NCBI RefSeq assembly: GCF_025698545.1
Contig: NC_068569.1
Location: forward strand, 13,082,001 to 13,146,000
Reading direction: 5' to 3'
Length of the DNA stretch: 64,000 bases
From: Gossypium raimondii
Lineage: Eukaryota > Streptophyta > Magnoliopsida > Malvales > Malvaceae
The stretch's first letter is position 1. Every line of letters starts with the position of its first letter. A program made the translations under genes and the position numbers. This document shows, one piece after another, positions 1-11,807 of this stretch. The notes under the pieces were generated by a model, which did not search any database, was not told where the DNA came from, and worked only from the letters and a program-made list of their open reading frames with translations.

Positions 1-617
1 TAAAGTGGGATTTTTATGGATGAAAATGAAATAAGTTTAAAGAGATGGAAGATAAAAAGAGGGAAATGAGTTGCAAAAAAATAAGAAAGAAGAGAGGTCG
101 CAGAGATGATAATATTGTATTAAGTGTTACGGGTACGAGTAGAAATACAACTCTAAGCCTAAATTGTCTGGAATTGAATTCCAAATTGAGCAATCAGCAT
201 GAGATTGCAAGGGCGTGAGCCGCTCTATTCATTTGTCGTTATCAACCACACGCCCTTTCAGCGCATTTGTTATCAAATTTTATATTTATTCCTTTATACC
301 TTTAAATTACTTGTCTTTAATAATAATTTATTTCTATATTTCATAAAAGATATTGCTCTGTTTGATAATTGGTTGATTGTAGATTGTAATCAACTAATTT
401 TATTAAATGGTTTAACCAATTGATTCTATTAACAGTTTACTTAAAAGTGTTTAGTAAAATTTAACTGATACTAAATCATTACCCCATACAAGTGAGAAAA
501 TCAATACACTTAGCTAATAAAATATTAGAGACAGAATAAGGCGAAACATCAAAAACATGTTGATTGGGTGGGAGCTTCATCATTCCATCCACCATTTGCT
601 ATATGGGTAATCTTAAT
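1..617. other. AT-rich intergenic DNA, no gene recognised
   Basis: I see no gene here. The short open frame at 199-423 encodes a hydrophobic, low-complexity peptide with no recognisable motif. The sequence is AT-rich and looks like ordinary plant intergenic DNA. Confidence 0.5.
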
Positions 618-620
618 TAA

Positions 621-1557
621 GGGTGTTTAAACGGTCGATTCAGTTATTAATTAAATCAAACTATTATTAATCGAACTAATCGAATTGTATAATCTTTTAA
701 TTGTCAATTAAATCAATTTTTTTTCAAAAAATTTAGTTGATTTGAAATATTTCGATTAATTCGATCGGTTAACCGAATTAATCGAAATTTATATAATTTT
801 CTTTTGGTTAAAACAAGTATAAAACATATCAAAAAATATATTAAAATTAACTAAAACATATGTTTTTGTCTTGAAAATTAACCGAATTAACTGAAATTTT
901 ATGTCTTGAAACACTACATAATTAAAAATACTACATAAGTCTTGAAATTAACACATGATATTATTTTTAAAGTTTAATTAATTACGATTTGAACCGAATT
1001 AACCAATAATCGAAATTCCAAAAATCTGTTGAGTATGGCTTTATTTTAGTCAAATTTGAGAAATAATCATTCAGTTAAACTCTGTTTATTTGTTTCAATC
1101 AAACTCTAATTAGTCTAGATTATTTTATTATTATTTGACCTATGAATTTAGCCTATAAATAGGCTATTTTACAACATTAGAAAATACAACCATTAGAGAT
1201 TAGAACTCATAACACATTTAGAGAATTTTGTGTTTACGTTTTGAGGATCCTTTGTTTTCAGGTTTTCAGGGTTTAATTTTATCTTCATCTTTTGTACTCT
1301 TCGTTCTTTTCTCATTATAATAAAATTATCTTTGCATGTGGTTTTTTATCTTCTTTTGAGGGGTTTTTCCATGTTAAATTTGTGTGTTCAATTTTTCAAT
1401 TTATTCTGCTATTTTTTTTACTTGTTGCTTAATCGGATTGATCTCCAACAAAATTATTAATCAATCTCCGACCGAACTAAGTTCAATCACCGATCGATTA
1501 ACTGAATTAGATAGATTCAGTCAATTAATTTAATTTTAACTAAAGTTTGAACACCCC
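621..1557. mobile_element. Candidate TIR (hAT- or MITE-like) element carrying a solo LTR
   Basis: The left end begins GGGTGTTTAAAC (621-632) and the right end is GTTTGAACACCCC (1545-1557), an imperfect terminal inverted repeat. The interior outside the nested LTR is full of short CGATTAA/TTAATCG palindromes. It has no coding capacity, so it would be non-autonomous. I could not find a clean target-site duplication, so the superfamily (hAT versus other) and exact ends are uncertain. The element is split by the solo LTR at 1027-1450. Confidence 0.45.
1027..1450 (+). mobile_element. Solo LTR, Copia- or TRIM-like, 424 bp
   Basis: The segment starts TGTTGAG and ends CTCCAACA, the matched TG...CA ends typical of Copia LTRs. 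It contains a promoter-like CCTATAAATAGG at about 1152-1163 and an AATAAAA polyadenylation-like signal near 1317-1325, the usual internal order of an LTR (promoter, then poly(A) signal). The flanking pentamers are AAATC (1022-1026) and AAATT (1451-1455), a 4-of-5 match to a 5-bp target duplication. No internal retrotransposon sequence remains, so it is read as a solo LTR inserted in the surrounding TIR element. Confidence 0.65.
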
Positions 1558-1560
1558 TAA

Positions 1561-3700
1561 AACTTGACAAAATAGCCAGTAATCAGTTTACCTTAATTCA
1601 AAACCAAATAAATGTAGGAATCATAAAACATACTAAATATGTTTTCATTATTGAAAATAATTTTTATTTATTAATTGTGTTTTGCATTTTCCAAAGAATA
1701 AATATAATTTTAAAAATTAAAACAAAAAAATCTTTTTTTTAAAACCAGATTCTTAATTTTGGAGTTTAGATAAGTTTCTCATTTTTTAATAAGGAATCAA
1801 TGATGAAGGAGAAAATTGTTTAAAACTCACATCTGAAAGAGAGATTAACTAAAAATTTTGAATACAAATGATTTATCATTTTACTTATAATTTAATTTAA
1901 TTATATTAATACTTTTTTTATATAATGAGTGTTGATCTCACATCCTATGTCTAGATTCAGAGTCGTGGTATATATGTGATAGTGATTTATTCCTGCTAAG
2001 GCATCAGGGGGTGAGTTATAAACAGAAAATGGCTTCTTAAAAACGGGACAAGGGTAACAGAGTGATAAGCTTGAAGTGCAGCAAACTTTGCGTCAAAAGA
2101 AAAAAAACTTTGACAATATGTCTCTTCAACCGTAGTTAAATTTGGGAAACCCAAGAAACCATGATCGGGCTCGTTACACGTGCCAGTATTATCTCTTGGG
2201 CTAAGAACATCTTTCACCGCAGTTTGGGCGGACATTTATACCCTGCTACCAGGCCAATGTGATTCGTAATGGTCTGTGTATTGAAAGGGTGGTGCAAAAT
2301 AAGGCCAAGGTGTTGTTGGTTTTGTAATTAGACTTCTTTATCGTTTTTAATTTGTATTTTGAAAGGAAATAAAAAGGAAATGCCACCAAAAAAACCGGTA
2401 GTCTTTAATATTTAAAATCAATCATCTGTGGTTTTCTTAACATCTTTTCTCTTAACAAGTCCACGAAACATCTGACTATTTCTTAACATATTTCCCTTGG
2501 TCCTGTGGTTGGTAAAACAGAAAGTAGATGTCTCCAATATCTACTCCTTTTGACCTCTCATGAACGACCATGACGCGTTCCTGAGCATCTTAAGTTTCTC
2601 TGTTTCATCCTTAAAAACAACAAAGGAACATATGTTTTTTTCTGAATAGGCGATGATGCCTTGTTCAGGCTGGTCCTGATTGGTCTCCATCCTATGATGC
2701 GTTCCTACACAACTTTTGCCTATGATTGAAATCTCACAGATCTTCTAATCAATGGTTCTGTCCGTTTCAAGTTCCATCACCTGTAACTCATGCACCATGT
2801 CCTCATGGTTGGTCCCCTACTCCAACGTGTATCTTTAGACCACCAGAGAGAAAACAGCGGATGTATAGAATATAAACTATTATATACACTATATTATCTA
2901 GTTCAAATCAATATTCTAATTGTATCATTAATTATATATATACTCACTAAGTTTTATTAAGAAAATAGGAGTTGTCATTGATTTTTTGGCTAGGTGAGAT
3001 GTAAAAGGAAATTTTACAAATTCTTTTAAAAAATTATTTAGTATGCACTTTGAAAATAATAAAAAATTCTAGTTCAGGAATGGATTATGTGTGAGGAAAG
3101 CATTAGTATCCTCACAATGTCTAGAAATAAGTATCTCGTTTAATACGTGTTATTTTTAAATAAAATGAATTTAATTTTAAATTGTGACACATAATTTTAA
3201 TTTAATAATAACTCATGTTTGAGAAGGACATTTCAACATTAAAATAATAAACAAAATCGTATTACAAAATTTGAACATAATAAATGAGTCATGATCAATA
3301 ATTTTCACATGTTTATAGTAGCATGTCATGAGAAATTATAACAAGGCATCATAAATCACGAGTTTACGAAATTAAAAGACCTAAATTAAGGAGTAGAAGG
3401 GTCAAATTCTCCAAACAGAGACAGGGACTAAAACAAACCTGAATAGAGATGAGTCAAGGATTAAGAATTAGACCGCCCAAGGTTCTCAAGGAGTAGATGT
3501 GAGATAAAACACATTGCAGGCAGGGACTAAAATGAGCATAAATCAAATGTACAGAAACCCATCTCAGATTTAAACCATAAACAAGAGCAAAAGATTCGCG
3601 TAATCCCATGAATGCATGACTTCTTCACCTAGCACTCTCATGGTTATATGAAAGCCAAATTAAAAATAAAATAAAAAATTGACACTAATAAAACAATAAA
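1561..3700. other. Intergenic DNA, no gene recognised
   Basis: No gene could be supported. A minus-strand frame at 1996-2235 has no recognisable domain. The stretch is AT-rich, with no clear repeat structure that I could delimit. Confidence 0.45.
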
Positions 3701-3876
3701 GAAGCCTTTCATTGTTTTAACTTTTATTCAACACGCCCCGGTGTATTCAGTTCATAAAACACTTTTCTACGAAACAAACGTACCCACGGTTGTCTATAGC
3801 CGTTGTTACTCTTTGGCGCGTGAACAGTGCAACCGTCTTTTTTTTTACCGTTGTCCCTCCCAACGGTCAAAGAAAA

Positions 3877-3887
3877 TTTATAAATAT
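3877..3887 (+). promoter_or_regulatory. Putative TATA box of the PMD gene
   Basis: A TTTATAAATA motif lies about 240 bp upstream of the PMD pseudogene ATG at 4126. It is followed by a CT-rich tract with repeated CTCAATTT-like words (3900-4030), typical of a plant 5' leader. Inferred from position and composition only. Confidence 0.4.
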
Positions 3888-4125
3888 CTCCCACCCTTTA
3901 TTTTTTTTCACAAACTAATCATCTCTCAATTATTTTCTCAATTTTCTCTCAATTTCATCTGAATTTACTTTCAAATTCCTTCCAAATTTCTCTCAAATCC
4001 ATATTTAATCTCAATTTGCTCTCAATTTCCTCTTAAATTTCTCTTAAATCCCTATTTTTAAATAAATTTAAAAAAAATATTTTTTTAAATTTTTTTAAAT
4101 CGTAAAAATTTGTATGATTTAAGCA

Positions 4126-4688
4126 ATGGCCGGAGAATTGACTCGTCTTGATAAGCAGCACATATCCGTCGAACAAATGAAAATGGTAAGTGTTAAATTT
4201 AATTTTTAAATATTATTTAAGATTTTTTTATCTATGCATTTTTAGATAATTATTAATTTATTATTTGTTATAAAAGTCTATAGATCGGATATTGGAATGC
4301 TATATCCGGAATATGCATGATCCTCCATCACCGTTGGTAGAGAACTACCTGCGGGAAGCGGGTTTTTGGCGCGTGGCGACGGTAGGCCGAGGATGCAAGT
4401 TGGACCCGAAACTTATCAGTGCGTTGATCGAGAGGTGGAGACCCGAGACGCACACATTCCATCTTCCATGTGGAGAGTACACTATCACTTTGGAAGATGT
4501 CAGTCTGCAATTGGGATTGCCGGTGGACGGGTAACCAGTCACCAAGTCTGTCCAATCTAGCGATTGGGGAGCGATGTGCTACAAGCTTTTGGGCGCTATT
4601 CAAGAGAAAATGGACGGAGGTCGGATCGAGATGGGCTGGTTAAGAGACACATTCCCGGATCCGGATGATGATTCAACCGAAGTATTGA
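4126..4688 (+). pseudogene. Plant mobile domain (PMD) protein pseudogene, 3'-truncated
   Basis: Exon 1 (4126-4185) encodes 20 residues beginning MAGELTRLD and ends at a GTAAGT donor. Exon 2 resumes in the same phase at 4277 after a TATAAAAG acceptor. Exon 2 reads ENYLREAGFW, GCKLDPKLISALIERWRPET, HTFHLPCGE and LEDVSLQLGLPVDG, the N-terminal signature of the aminotransferase-like plant mobile domain (MAIN/MAIL1 and transposon-borne relatives). An in-frame TAA at 4532-4534 follows GLPVDG; the same frame then continues with recognisable family sequence (SSDWGAMCYKLLGA, GGRIEMGWLRDTFP) to about 4688. There it fuses to the MULE transposase read on the other strand. The complete domain is several hundred residues, so at least the C-terminal half is lost. 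PMDs occur both in host silencing factors and inside transposons; the context here suggests the transposon type. Confidence 0.8.
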
Positions 4689-6220
4689 AATGCGTCTCGG
4701 CATTGCTTAAAGGTCCAAAACAGGCGTTTGAACACTTGGCATCCACGTAGCAATTGGCCGTTGTAGTACGCATGTTCCGTTTCAAACTCTGTGATGGCAC
4801 CTGAGACGTATCTCTCTGGCACTTGACACCACTGCCATATTTCATTATATGAAGCGTCACACCCACTATGCATCTTCTCCAACGCCTTCTGCTTAGCTAT
4901 CCAAGCCTTGCGGTAAGAGGGCGTGTACCCCATTTGGCTATGAATATTGGCAATTAAGACCGGCACTGAAGTCCTGGGATCTACCTTCACCTTTGGTAGT
5001 ATCAAGCTAGCTAACATAGCTGAATCCATCTTGGGATGATCTTGTGAAACACCTATAAACAGAGTACATTAAATAATGCAACATTACATAATAACAGTAT
5101 TATTCAGAAACCGTTAATACTGTACCTGCAGCACATGTATGTGGACATTTGTACTTTTTAATCTCCCACAACCCTGTCCTTTTTCTTAACGAGGCATAGA
5201 TTTTCCATGAACATGTGCCGTCTTGCACCGCACACTTCGCCTCAAACTTATCAGATTTGGATTTAACGACGTGGTAGTTAACGCCGTTTTTGATGCTATG
5301 TTGTTTCAAAGCCCCGAACTTGTACGATCACGCAACCGGTGTGGTAGATCTGGAAATTCTAACGCACCATCTGCAGACAGATCGACATTATGCATGTGGG
5401 CTGGAGGTGAGTATGCTCTAAATCGTAGATTTTCTTCTTCATCTGAACTCCTTTCAGCATCATCAAGTTCTGTTGGAATAGGCTCCGGTTCAGAAAATAA
5501 GCCAACTTCTGCACCATCGGGCCCGGGCTCTCGAGGTGGATCCACATCGGAGTCATCTTCTAACCCACAATCATCTACAGCGTACGAGGTCCTCTTGCCG
5601 GTGGATGTCGTAAGGAGTACATCATCCCTTCTTCTGGACATTTCATAACGTCCCCAATTGGATGTAGATTGCCAACCACTAGAACTTGATGTCGTTCTCC
5701 AGTACGTATTTCCAGCATCAAACATCGAGCCACCGACGTACATGTCCCATCCACTGATAGAATGTTTTGCAGGGGATGTGCATTCCACACCGCTACCAAA
5801 CATGGGTTGTTCCGTGTTTTGTAACCCGCTAACCGAGTGTCGGTCAGGGGTCGTGTATACATCTCGAACACTGGTCACAAGTACATCATTTGGCGATGTA
5901 AATTGTACATATAAGTCAATATAAGGTGCTCTACTAGCAAGATGAGTCTGCACCATTGCCTCCAAGCTACGAGCACCTTTTATGTCGAACGAGTCATATG
6001 TCACCGGATCAACAGAAGAATAAAACCGATACGTAATAGACAGAACTTTCATTGGCATCGTTCCAAAAATTTTACGCCTAATTCTTTTACGAAGTTCTGT
6101 CAAATCTATGTTCTGGTTAAAAACCAGTTGCACCTTATTCTCCGACAAAAAAACAACACCATTCTTTGTGTGGCAAACCTCACCATCATAGTAAATAACA
6201 GCACTAATACGTTTATTCAT
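4673..6220 (-). pseudogene. Mutator-like (MULE) transposase pseudogene, catalytic core missing
   Basis: The minus-strand frame 6220-5306 (304 aa) starts MNKRISAVIYYDGEVC and holds the N-terminal region common to plant MULE transposases (TELRKRIRRKIFGT, YDSFDIKGARSLEAMVQTHL), then a Ser/Asp-rich linker. A frameshift at about 5306-5310 is followed by a MuDR DNA-binding-type segment (5309-5100: NYHVVKSKSDKFEAKCA, GTCSWKIYASLRK, KCPHTCAAG) with Cys residues of a possible zinc site. An intron at 5125-5053 (GTACAG...TTTATAG) joins in phase to 5052 and continues through HSQMGYTPSYRKAWIAKQKA, WCQVPERY and GCQVFKRLFWTFKQCRDAF. The reading stops at about 4680, where it meets the PMD pseudogene. This is just before the expected first catalytic Asp, so no DDE core is present and the copy cannot encode an active transposase. 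Confidence 0.85.
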
Positions 6221-6327
6221 ATTTGAAACTCTAACCTTCTTAGCCTCTCTAAATTGTTTCTACCGTAACTTATGCATTCTGAGCACATTTTTTGCCTCAT
6301 TTATAGCATCAGCCCAAACATGCTACT

Positions 6328-9097
6328 TGTAACGACCCAAAATCCGTGGGCACCGGAAAAGTGTGTGTTATTGGGCCTCCGTCTTAGTAAATTGGGTTCG
6401 AAAATAATTATTAGAAATAATTATGAGACTAGTTGTGTGTTTAATTAGGTTTTAGATAGGTGAATTTGGCTTAATTATGAGTAATTAGCAAAAAAGATTA
6501 AATTACAATGGAAGTGAAAGTTTAATTATAGATTAAAAGAAAGTGAAAAGGGCTAAAATGGCAATTAAGCCATTTATATGAAATGAGGCGACATAAAAGC
6601 TTTAAAATCTAAGATTTTAATTAATATATATATATTATATGTATGTAATTATTATAATCATTATAAATATTTATTCAATTGGTAATTTATATATTATTTT
6701 ATTATGGAATAAATTAAAATTAAGACAAATGTATGGTGAAAAGATGGTACAAGTGTAATAATATATATACACTTGTATTATAATTATTATTTACTTAAAA
6801 TTTAAGTAAAAGATATTAATTAATTAATTAATTATATTATATTATGAGATTTTTATTTGGTAAACAAATTAAATAGTGACAATTGTATGGTGTTGATGGT
6901 GTACAAATGTGAATATATGATTGAATATTTAATAGATATTTAGAATAAAATATATTATTATAGTATAAAGTAAATAAAAGAAAATGAAATAAAAGAAAGA
7001 AACAGAATAGGCAAGTGACGAAAACAGAGAAAAAGACGAAACAGAGGAGAAACAGGGGAGAAAGAAAGAAAGAAAAAGGAAAAAGGGAAAATAGGGTTTT
7101 TAAAGCTTGGAATTTAATTTGGTAAGTCCTTTTCTTTTAATTTAGATGTTTTAGAAGTTTTAAAACAAAGTTTTGTTAAAAATAAGTTGAGGTTTTGGAA
7201 GTTTATAGATTTTAAGCATGGTTCATGTTGAATAAATTGTTAAGTTAGAGATGTATTTGATAGAAATTTTGATTGGAATTGAATAAAGGATTAAATTGTA
7301 AACTAAACTATAAGTTTTGAATTTTAGGGATTAAATTGAAATAAATTCGAAATTATGAAATATGATAAATATTTGATAGTTACATATGAGTTTGGCAATA
7401 AATTGAGTAGCAAGAAGGTGTGAATTGAGAAGGAAAAATATATAGGTTTAGTTAGGATTAAATTGAAATTAAAATAAAAGTTAGATAAAAATTTCAGCAA
7501 TTAAATTGTGTTGTGTTGATGATTATGAAAATTATCTTAATTTTTTTTTTGTAGCTAATATCGCACCCAAGGCATCCACGAGGAAAGGAAAAGAAAAAGT
7601 GGACGAGGAATAGACACGAGAATCACGGTTTGTATCACTATAATTCAAAATTTATTATTATTAAGTGTTTAAATTGTTAATTATGCGTGGTAAGTATTTT
7701 AAGGTAAGTATTTAATAAATGATAAATTTATAATGTAGTATTGAAATTGAAACCGATCTTTGAATCGAATTATGGAATACTGGATATTGTTTTGATTACT
7801 GAGTGAATTATGAAAATACTGAATATTGTTATATATAATGCATTGAATTGTGAAATTACCGCAATACTGTGAAACTGATTGAAATAAGGAATTTATAATC
7901 GATACTGAATTAAAATGGAAATTGTACTGAAAAGTAAATTAAATACCCTATTAACTAGTCGAGATAGTCGGATATAGTTGGCATGCCATAGGATATGGGA
8001 GAGTACGGGGTAATTGCCGGCTTACTGATTAGGCACTTATGTGCCGACTACTGTTACTGTTACCGATTCGGCACTTTGTGTGTCGAAATCATTATCATAT
8101 TCATTACTGATTCAACACTTTGCGTGTTGAATACGATTCTTATTCTTTATTATTGCTACCAATTCGATTCGCTTCTTGGTGTGTTTGGTTGGAATCCGTG
8201 TATCCGCCGAGTCTGAGTCAAGTTAATAGGGGCAAATAAAATAAATTGACTGATATAAATTAAATTGAGTGATATAGTATATGTGAAAAGTGAAATTTGA
8301 AACAAAGAAATAAGAATGATAATTATATATATAATTAATTGATAATATAAAAAGGTTGAATTGTTTATTAGTAGTGATAATTGTAATAAAAAGTGTGTGT
8401 GTGGTTTAATGTATTTAATTATAAATTGAATTATAGTGATACCACTGAGCATATGCATACTCAGCGTACGGTTGTTTCCATGCGCAGGTTGTAGAAGTCA
8501 AATACTGAACCAGCATCCAAAGCCAGACCTGACTTCAGCAAACTTTTTGGTGATGTATATTTTCTTTGGTAATGTGGCATGTACATAGGATGTGTATAAA
8601 GTTTATTATGTTTTATTATAAATGGATAAAAATGTTAGTATTATAAGCTTATGAATTATAATGAAAGAAGTTTATCTATTGTTATTTAATTTAGTACAAT
8701 GTTAAATTTAAATTGATATTAAGTTGATTAGAAGGTATTTGAAATAGGAATTGAGAATGTGAATGAATTGATTGAATTGGTGGAATTGGTTGTGATTGGA
8801 AATGATATAGTTTTTAATTGCGGGGTTTTATGTAAAATAAGCGAAATACTACGAAATTTTTAAAAAAATAAATAAATAAAAGAACAAAATAATAATAATA
8901 ATAATTCGGAGTACTCGAACGAGTTTCATTTCACTTTTAATTCATGTTTTAAACATTGAAAGTTTATTACAGAGACTTAGTTATACAATTATATTTCGAT
9001 TGATATTTTATTATGAATTATCCGTAAATTGCTTGATATGTCTGGTAATGCCTTGTAACCCTGTTCCGGCAACGGTTTGGGGTTAGGGGGTGTTACA
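6328..9097 (+). mobile_element. Solo LTR, 2,770 bp, of a Gypsy-type family
   Basis: It starts TGTAACGACCC and ends GGGGGTGTTACA, so the termini are inverted (TGTAAC/GTTACA). A perfect 5-bp target duplication CTACT flanks it at 6323-6327 and 9098-9102. The interior is AT-rich and non-coding. It contains a degenerate repeat near 8030-8140 built on GGCACTT.TGTG words, and a block near 8440-8540 with GC-richer unique sequence. No protease, reverse transcriptase or integrase is encoded. A single LTR with a direct duplication means the internal region and second LTR were lost by recombination. The assignment to Gypsy rests on recalled resemblance to long cotton LTRs. Confidence 0.85.
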
Positions 9098-9655
9098 CTA
9101 CTGTAGCAAAAGCGCGTTCACGTGGGCACGATTTTACAAATTCTTCTGATAAAGCATCCTGCTTGAAGCGTTTTTATACTATTTGCTCAACTTGAAATTA
9201 TTTTTTTCAGGACCTACTGTAGCAAAAGCGCGTCCACGACGGCGCGATTTCACAAATTCTTCTCATAAAGTATCCTGCTTGAAGCGTTTTTTATACTATT
9301 TGCTCAGAAACATCAACTCGAGATTATTTTTGCATGACCTACTGTAGCAAAAGTGCGTACACATGGGCGCGATTTCACAAATTCTTCTAATAAAGCATCC
9401 TGCTTGAAGCATTTTTATACTATTTGCTCAGAAACGTCAACTCGAAATTATTTTTTCCAGGACCTACTGTAGCAAAAGTGCGTCCACGAGCGCGCGATTT
9501 CACAAATTCTTTTTATAAAGTATCCTGCTTGAAGCGTTTTTTATACTATTTGCTCAAAAACGTCAACTCGAAATTATTTTTGCAGGACCTACTGTAGCAA
9601 AAGCGCGTACACGTGGGCGCGACTTCAGAAATTCTTCTGATAAACCATCCTGCTT
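9098..9655. repeat. 125-bp tandem repeat array, about 4.5 copies
   Basis: Each unit begins CTACTGTAGCAAAAG at 9098, 9214, 9339, 9464 and 9589, giving spacings of 116, 125, 125 and 125 bp; the last copy is partial. Every unit carries a variable GCGCG-containing core about 15 bp in, then ACAAATTCTT, ATCCTGCTT, TATACTATTTGCTC and a T-rich end. Copies 1 and 5 contain the palindromic CACGTG core. The array lies upstream of the minus-strand transposase, so it may be part of the element's own promoter region. The first unit starts exactly at the target duplication of the solo LTR. Confidence 0.85.
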
Positions 9656-9725
9656 TGATTTTATCTTAAAAACCCATAAACACGAAACGTAATCCAATTT
9701 TGAATAAATTATAATTAATTTAATT

Positions 9726-9812
9726 AGGAAACCTTAAACCTTAAACCCTAATCCCTTATTTGTTTACTTTTTTCTTCAAAGCCCTAAAAATCCTAAAAAC
9801 CCTAACCCTAAA
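9726..9812. repeat. Telobox/telomere-like CCCTAA cluster
   Basis: AAACCTTAAACC, AAACCCTAA (about 9743-9751) and AACCCTAACCCTAAAA (about 9797-9812) occur within 90 bp. They sit between the 125-bp array and the right MULE end. AAACCCTAA is the plant telobox found in some promoters. Here it is inside a transposable element, so an interstitial telomere origin is less likely. Confidence 0.5.
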
Positions 9813-9837
9813 AACCAAAAACCTAACGTGGGAAAAA

Positions 9838-10036
9838 CGGGGAAAACGCGTCCCAGGGGCGCGCTACGTGGCAACAAATCGCACTGACGTGGACGCGATT
9901 TGCTGACACGTCCCCTGACTTCGCGCTAACGTGGACGCGCTTTAGGGGAAAAGGGTCCATTTCGGTAAATAATAAAATACCGGACCTATTTTGGTAAATT
10001 TAAAAAGAAAGTGGCTTTTTTTGTATTTTGCGCGCC
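9838..10036 (-). repeat. Right terminal region (TIR) of the MULE family
   Basis: GC-rich inverted words (GCGCGCTACGTGGCAAC, GACGTGGACGCGATTTGCTG, ACGTGGACGCGC) precede GGAAAAGGGTCCATTT and the terminal AAAGTGGCTTTTTTTGTATTTTG. The same order and most bases recur at 22130-22317 in the MITE. The last bases, TTTTGCGCGCC, differ from the MITE's TTTTACCCT, so the exact terminus is uncertain by a few bases. Confidence 0.7.
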
Positions 10037-11807
10037 AATTACCTGATTTGTTAAAGTTGCAAAATAATGGGAGTCATCCCAATAATGAATAATGGCATGG
10101 GATATTATTATTTTGATTATCTGCTTTTCTATTCTCCATTTTCAAAAAAATATCCGAGAAATGACCAATCCTCAATATTGGGTTCAATCACAATCACAAT
10201 CACAATCACAATATTGTCTTCTTCTTCCCATTACACTCACACCCAATTCTTTTTGGTTCTGAATGAAAGAAATTTAATATTGGCCCTAGTTTTTATTTAT
10301 AATTTTTTCAATGTTTAAATAAATAATGTAATTACTTTGCAATGATTTTTTATCCGGCCCAGGGTTGATATTCAGTTTTAAATTTTCAAAATTTTAATTT
10401 CTTTAAACAATTCCAAATTAAACTACATGTTTTAACATATTTTACTCATTTTTAAAAATATATATGTAAACTTTTATAAAATTTGAAATTTTAAACAATT
10501 TATTTTAAAATATGCTTGTTAAACCGTTTTAAATTTTTTAATTTTTAAGAGCAATTATAAAAATTTCATAAAAACTATTTGCTTAAAGTTGTTTATGATC
10601 GAAAACTTTATTATTATTAATGGCAACAACATCATATTTGAAACTTAATTTAAATATAATTAAAAAGGAAGTATTTTGGAACTTCAATTTTCCATTTTCG
10701 CTTTTATACTTCTTTTGCAATATATATATGATATATATGATCATATTTATTCTGAAAAGCTCCTGTAATTATATTTGATTTATAGGTTAAGAATCCGATG
10801 ATACTTAATTGATAATGAGATATTGTATTAGTTGCAATTTTGAGCACTTTATACTTCGTGATTATCATATGATGTTTAATTCTCGATCATATTTTTAGTT
10901 ATGCATGTAAAATTATATTTGATTGAAAAGTTATAGAACTCGTAGTTATCGTGAATAATTATAGGGTAATAATTTTTATCTTGTAATTATATCTTTTTCA
11001 AAAGAAATTGTAATTATATTTGATTGGCAAGTTAAGAAAATGTAAAGCTAATAATAATTAATCGTTAACGATATATTTTATTAGTTACAATTTTGACCTA
11101 TTTATACATTGTGATTATCATATGATGTTTAATACTCGTGTTGATTAATGAAAATATTTTTAAAAAGTAATTATAATGATTTCATATATTATCGATGAAG
11201 CAAATGAAATTATCATTATTGATTGACGCGATGTTTGATGTTTTAATACATCATTAATAAAGCAAATATAGATATGAGTTTAAATGTATGGTTTTTAAAG
11301 AAATGAAAATAAATTCTAATTAAAAGATAAGAAAGCCATATTTAAAATTAATTATAACGAAACTTAAAAAGGAACATTTTTGAACTCAATGTTTTGGTAC
11401 GATTAGAGGTAATTAAAGTAAAGTGACTAAAATTGGCCCATTTGATCCATCCACTCAGTTTTCAATAAAAATTGGTTCCACTTTGAAAACTCTAGATAAT
11501 TTTTTTGATTGGTTTCTGATTTTTCATTGATTCGACATATCAACGACGCCTAATTAAAAATATTTGATTATCAAGATAAGTTAGTTATTCAAAAAATTAC
11601 ACGACCAAAGCCAAAACAAATTTGGGGGTCGGAATTAAGTTGTATATTTTTATAATAGTAAAAATTAATTGATGCTTTAATTACAATGGTAAAATTAATT
11701 ATTTATGATACATAGAGTTCTAGGTTGAAATTTCATTATGATCAATTTTTTATTTATCACATAAAAAGATAAAAATGCCATCGTAAAAATATATTTTAGG
11801 GTAAACT
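10037..11807. other. AT-rich intergenic DNA
   Basis: No gene recognised. It contains a short microsatellite of TCACAA units at about 10185-10213. A degenerate direct duplication shares TTATCATATGATGTTTAAT (near 10862-10880 and 11115-11133) with similar flanks. Confidence 0.5.

Larger units (their letters stand above)
4126..10036 (-). mobile_element. Degenerate Mutator-like element with PMD segment and nested solo LTR
   Basis: Transposase (minus), its upstream region and a right terminal region are collinear once the solo LTR at 6328-9097 is removed. The right end (about 9940-10036) closely matches the right end of the MITE at 21947-22317: AATAATAAAATAC, AAATTTAAAAA and AAGTGGCTTTTTTT in the same order. 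I could not find the corresponding left end, so the left boundary given is only the start of the PMD reading frame. The left part was probably replaced when the PMD segment was joined. Confidence 0.6.

Noticed and set aside
199..423. Short plus frame
   Set aside because: Hydrophobic, low-complexity, no motif, no promoter or splice context.
1996..2235. Minus frame of 79 aa
   Set aside because: No recognisable domain; chance open frame in AT-rich DNA cannot be excluded.
5223..5648. Plus frame of 141 aa, Ser-rich
   Set aside because: It is the antisense of the MULE transposase linker (Ser/Asp-rich), so a shadow.
9098..9655. Possible CRISPR-like array
   Set aside because: Direct repeats are long (125 bp), contiguous and in a plant nuclear context; no spacer-repeat pattern.
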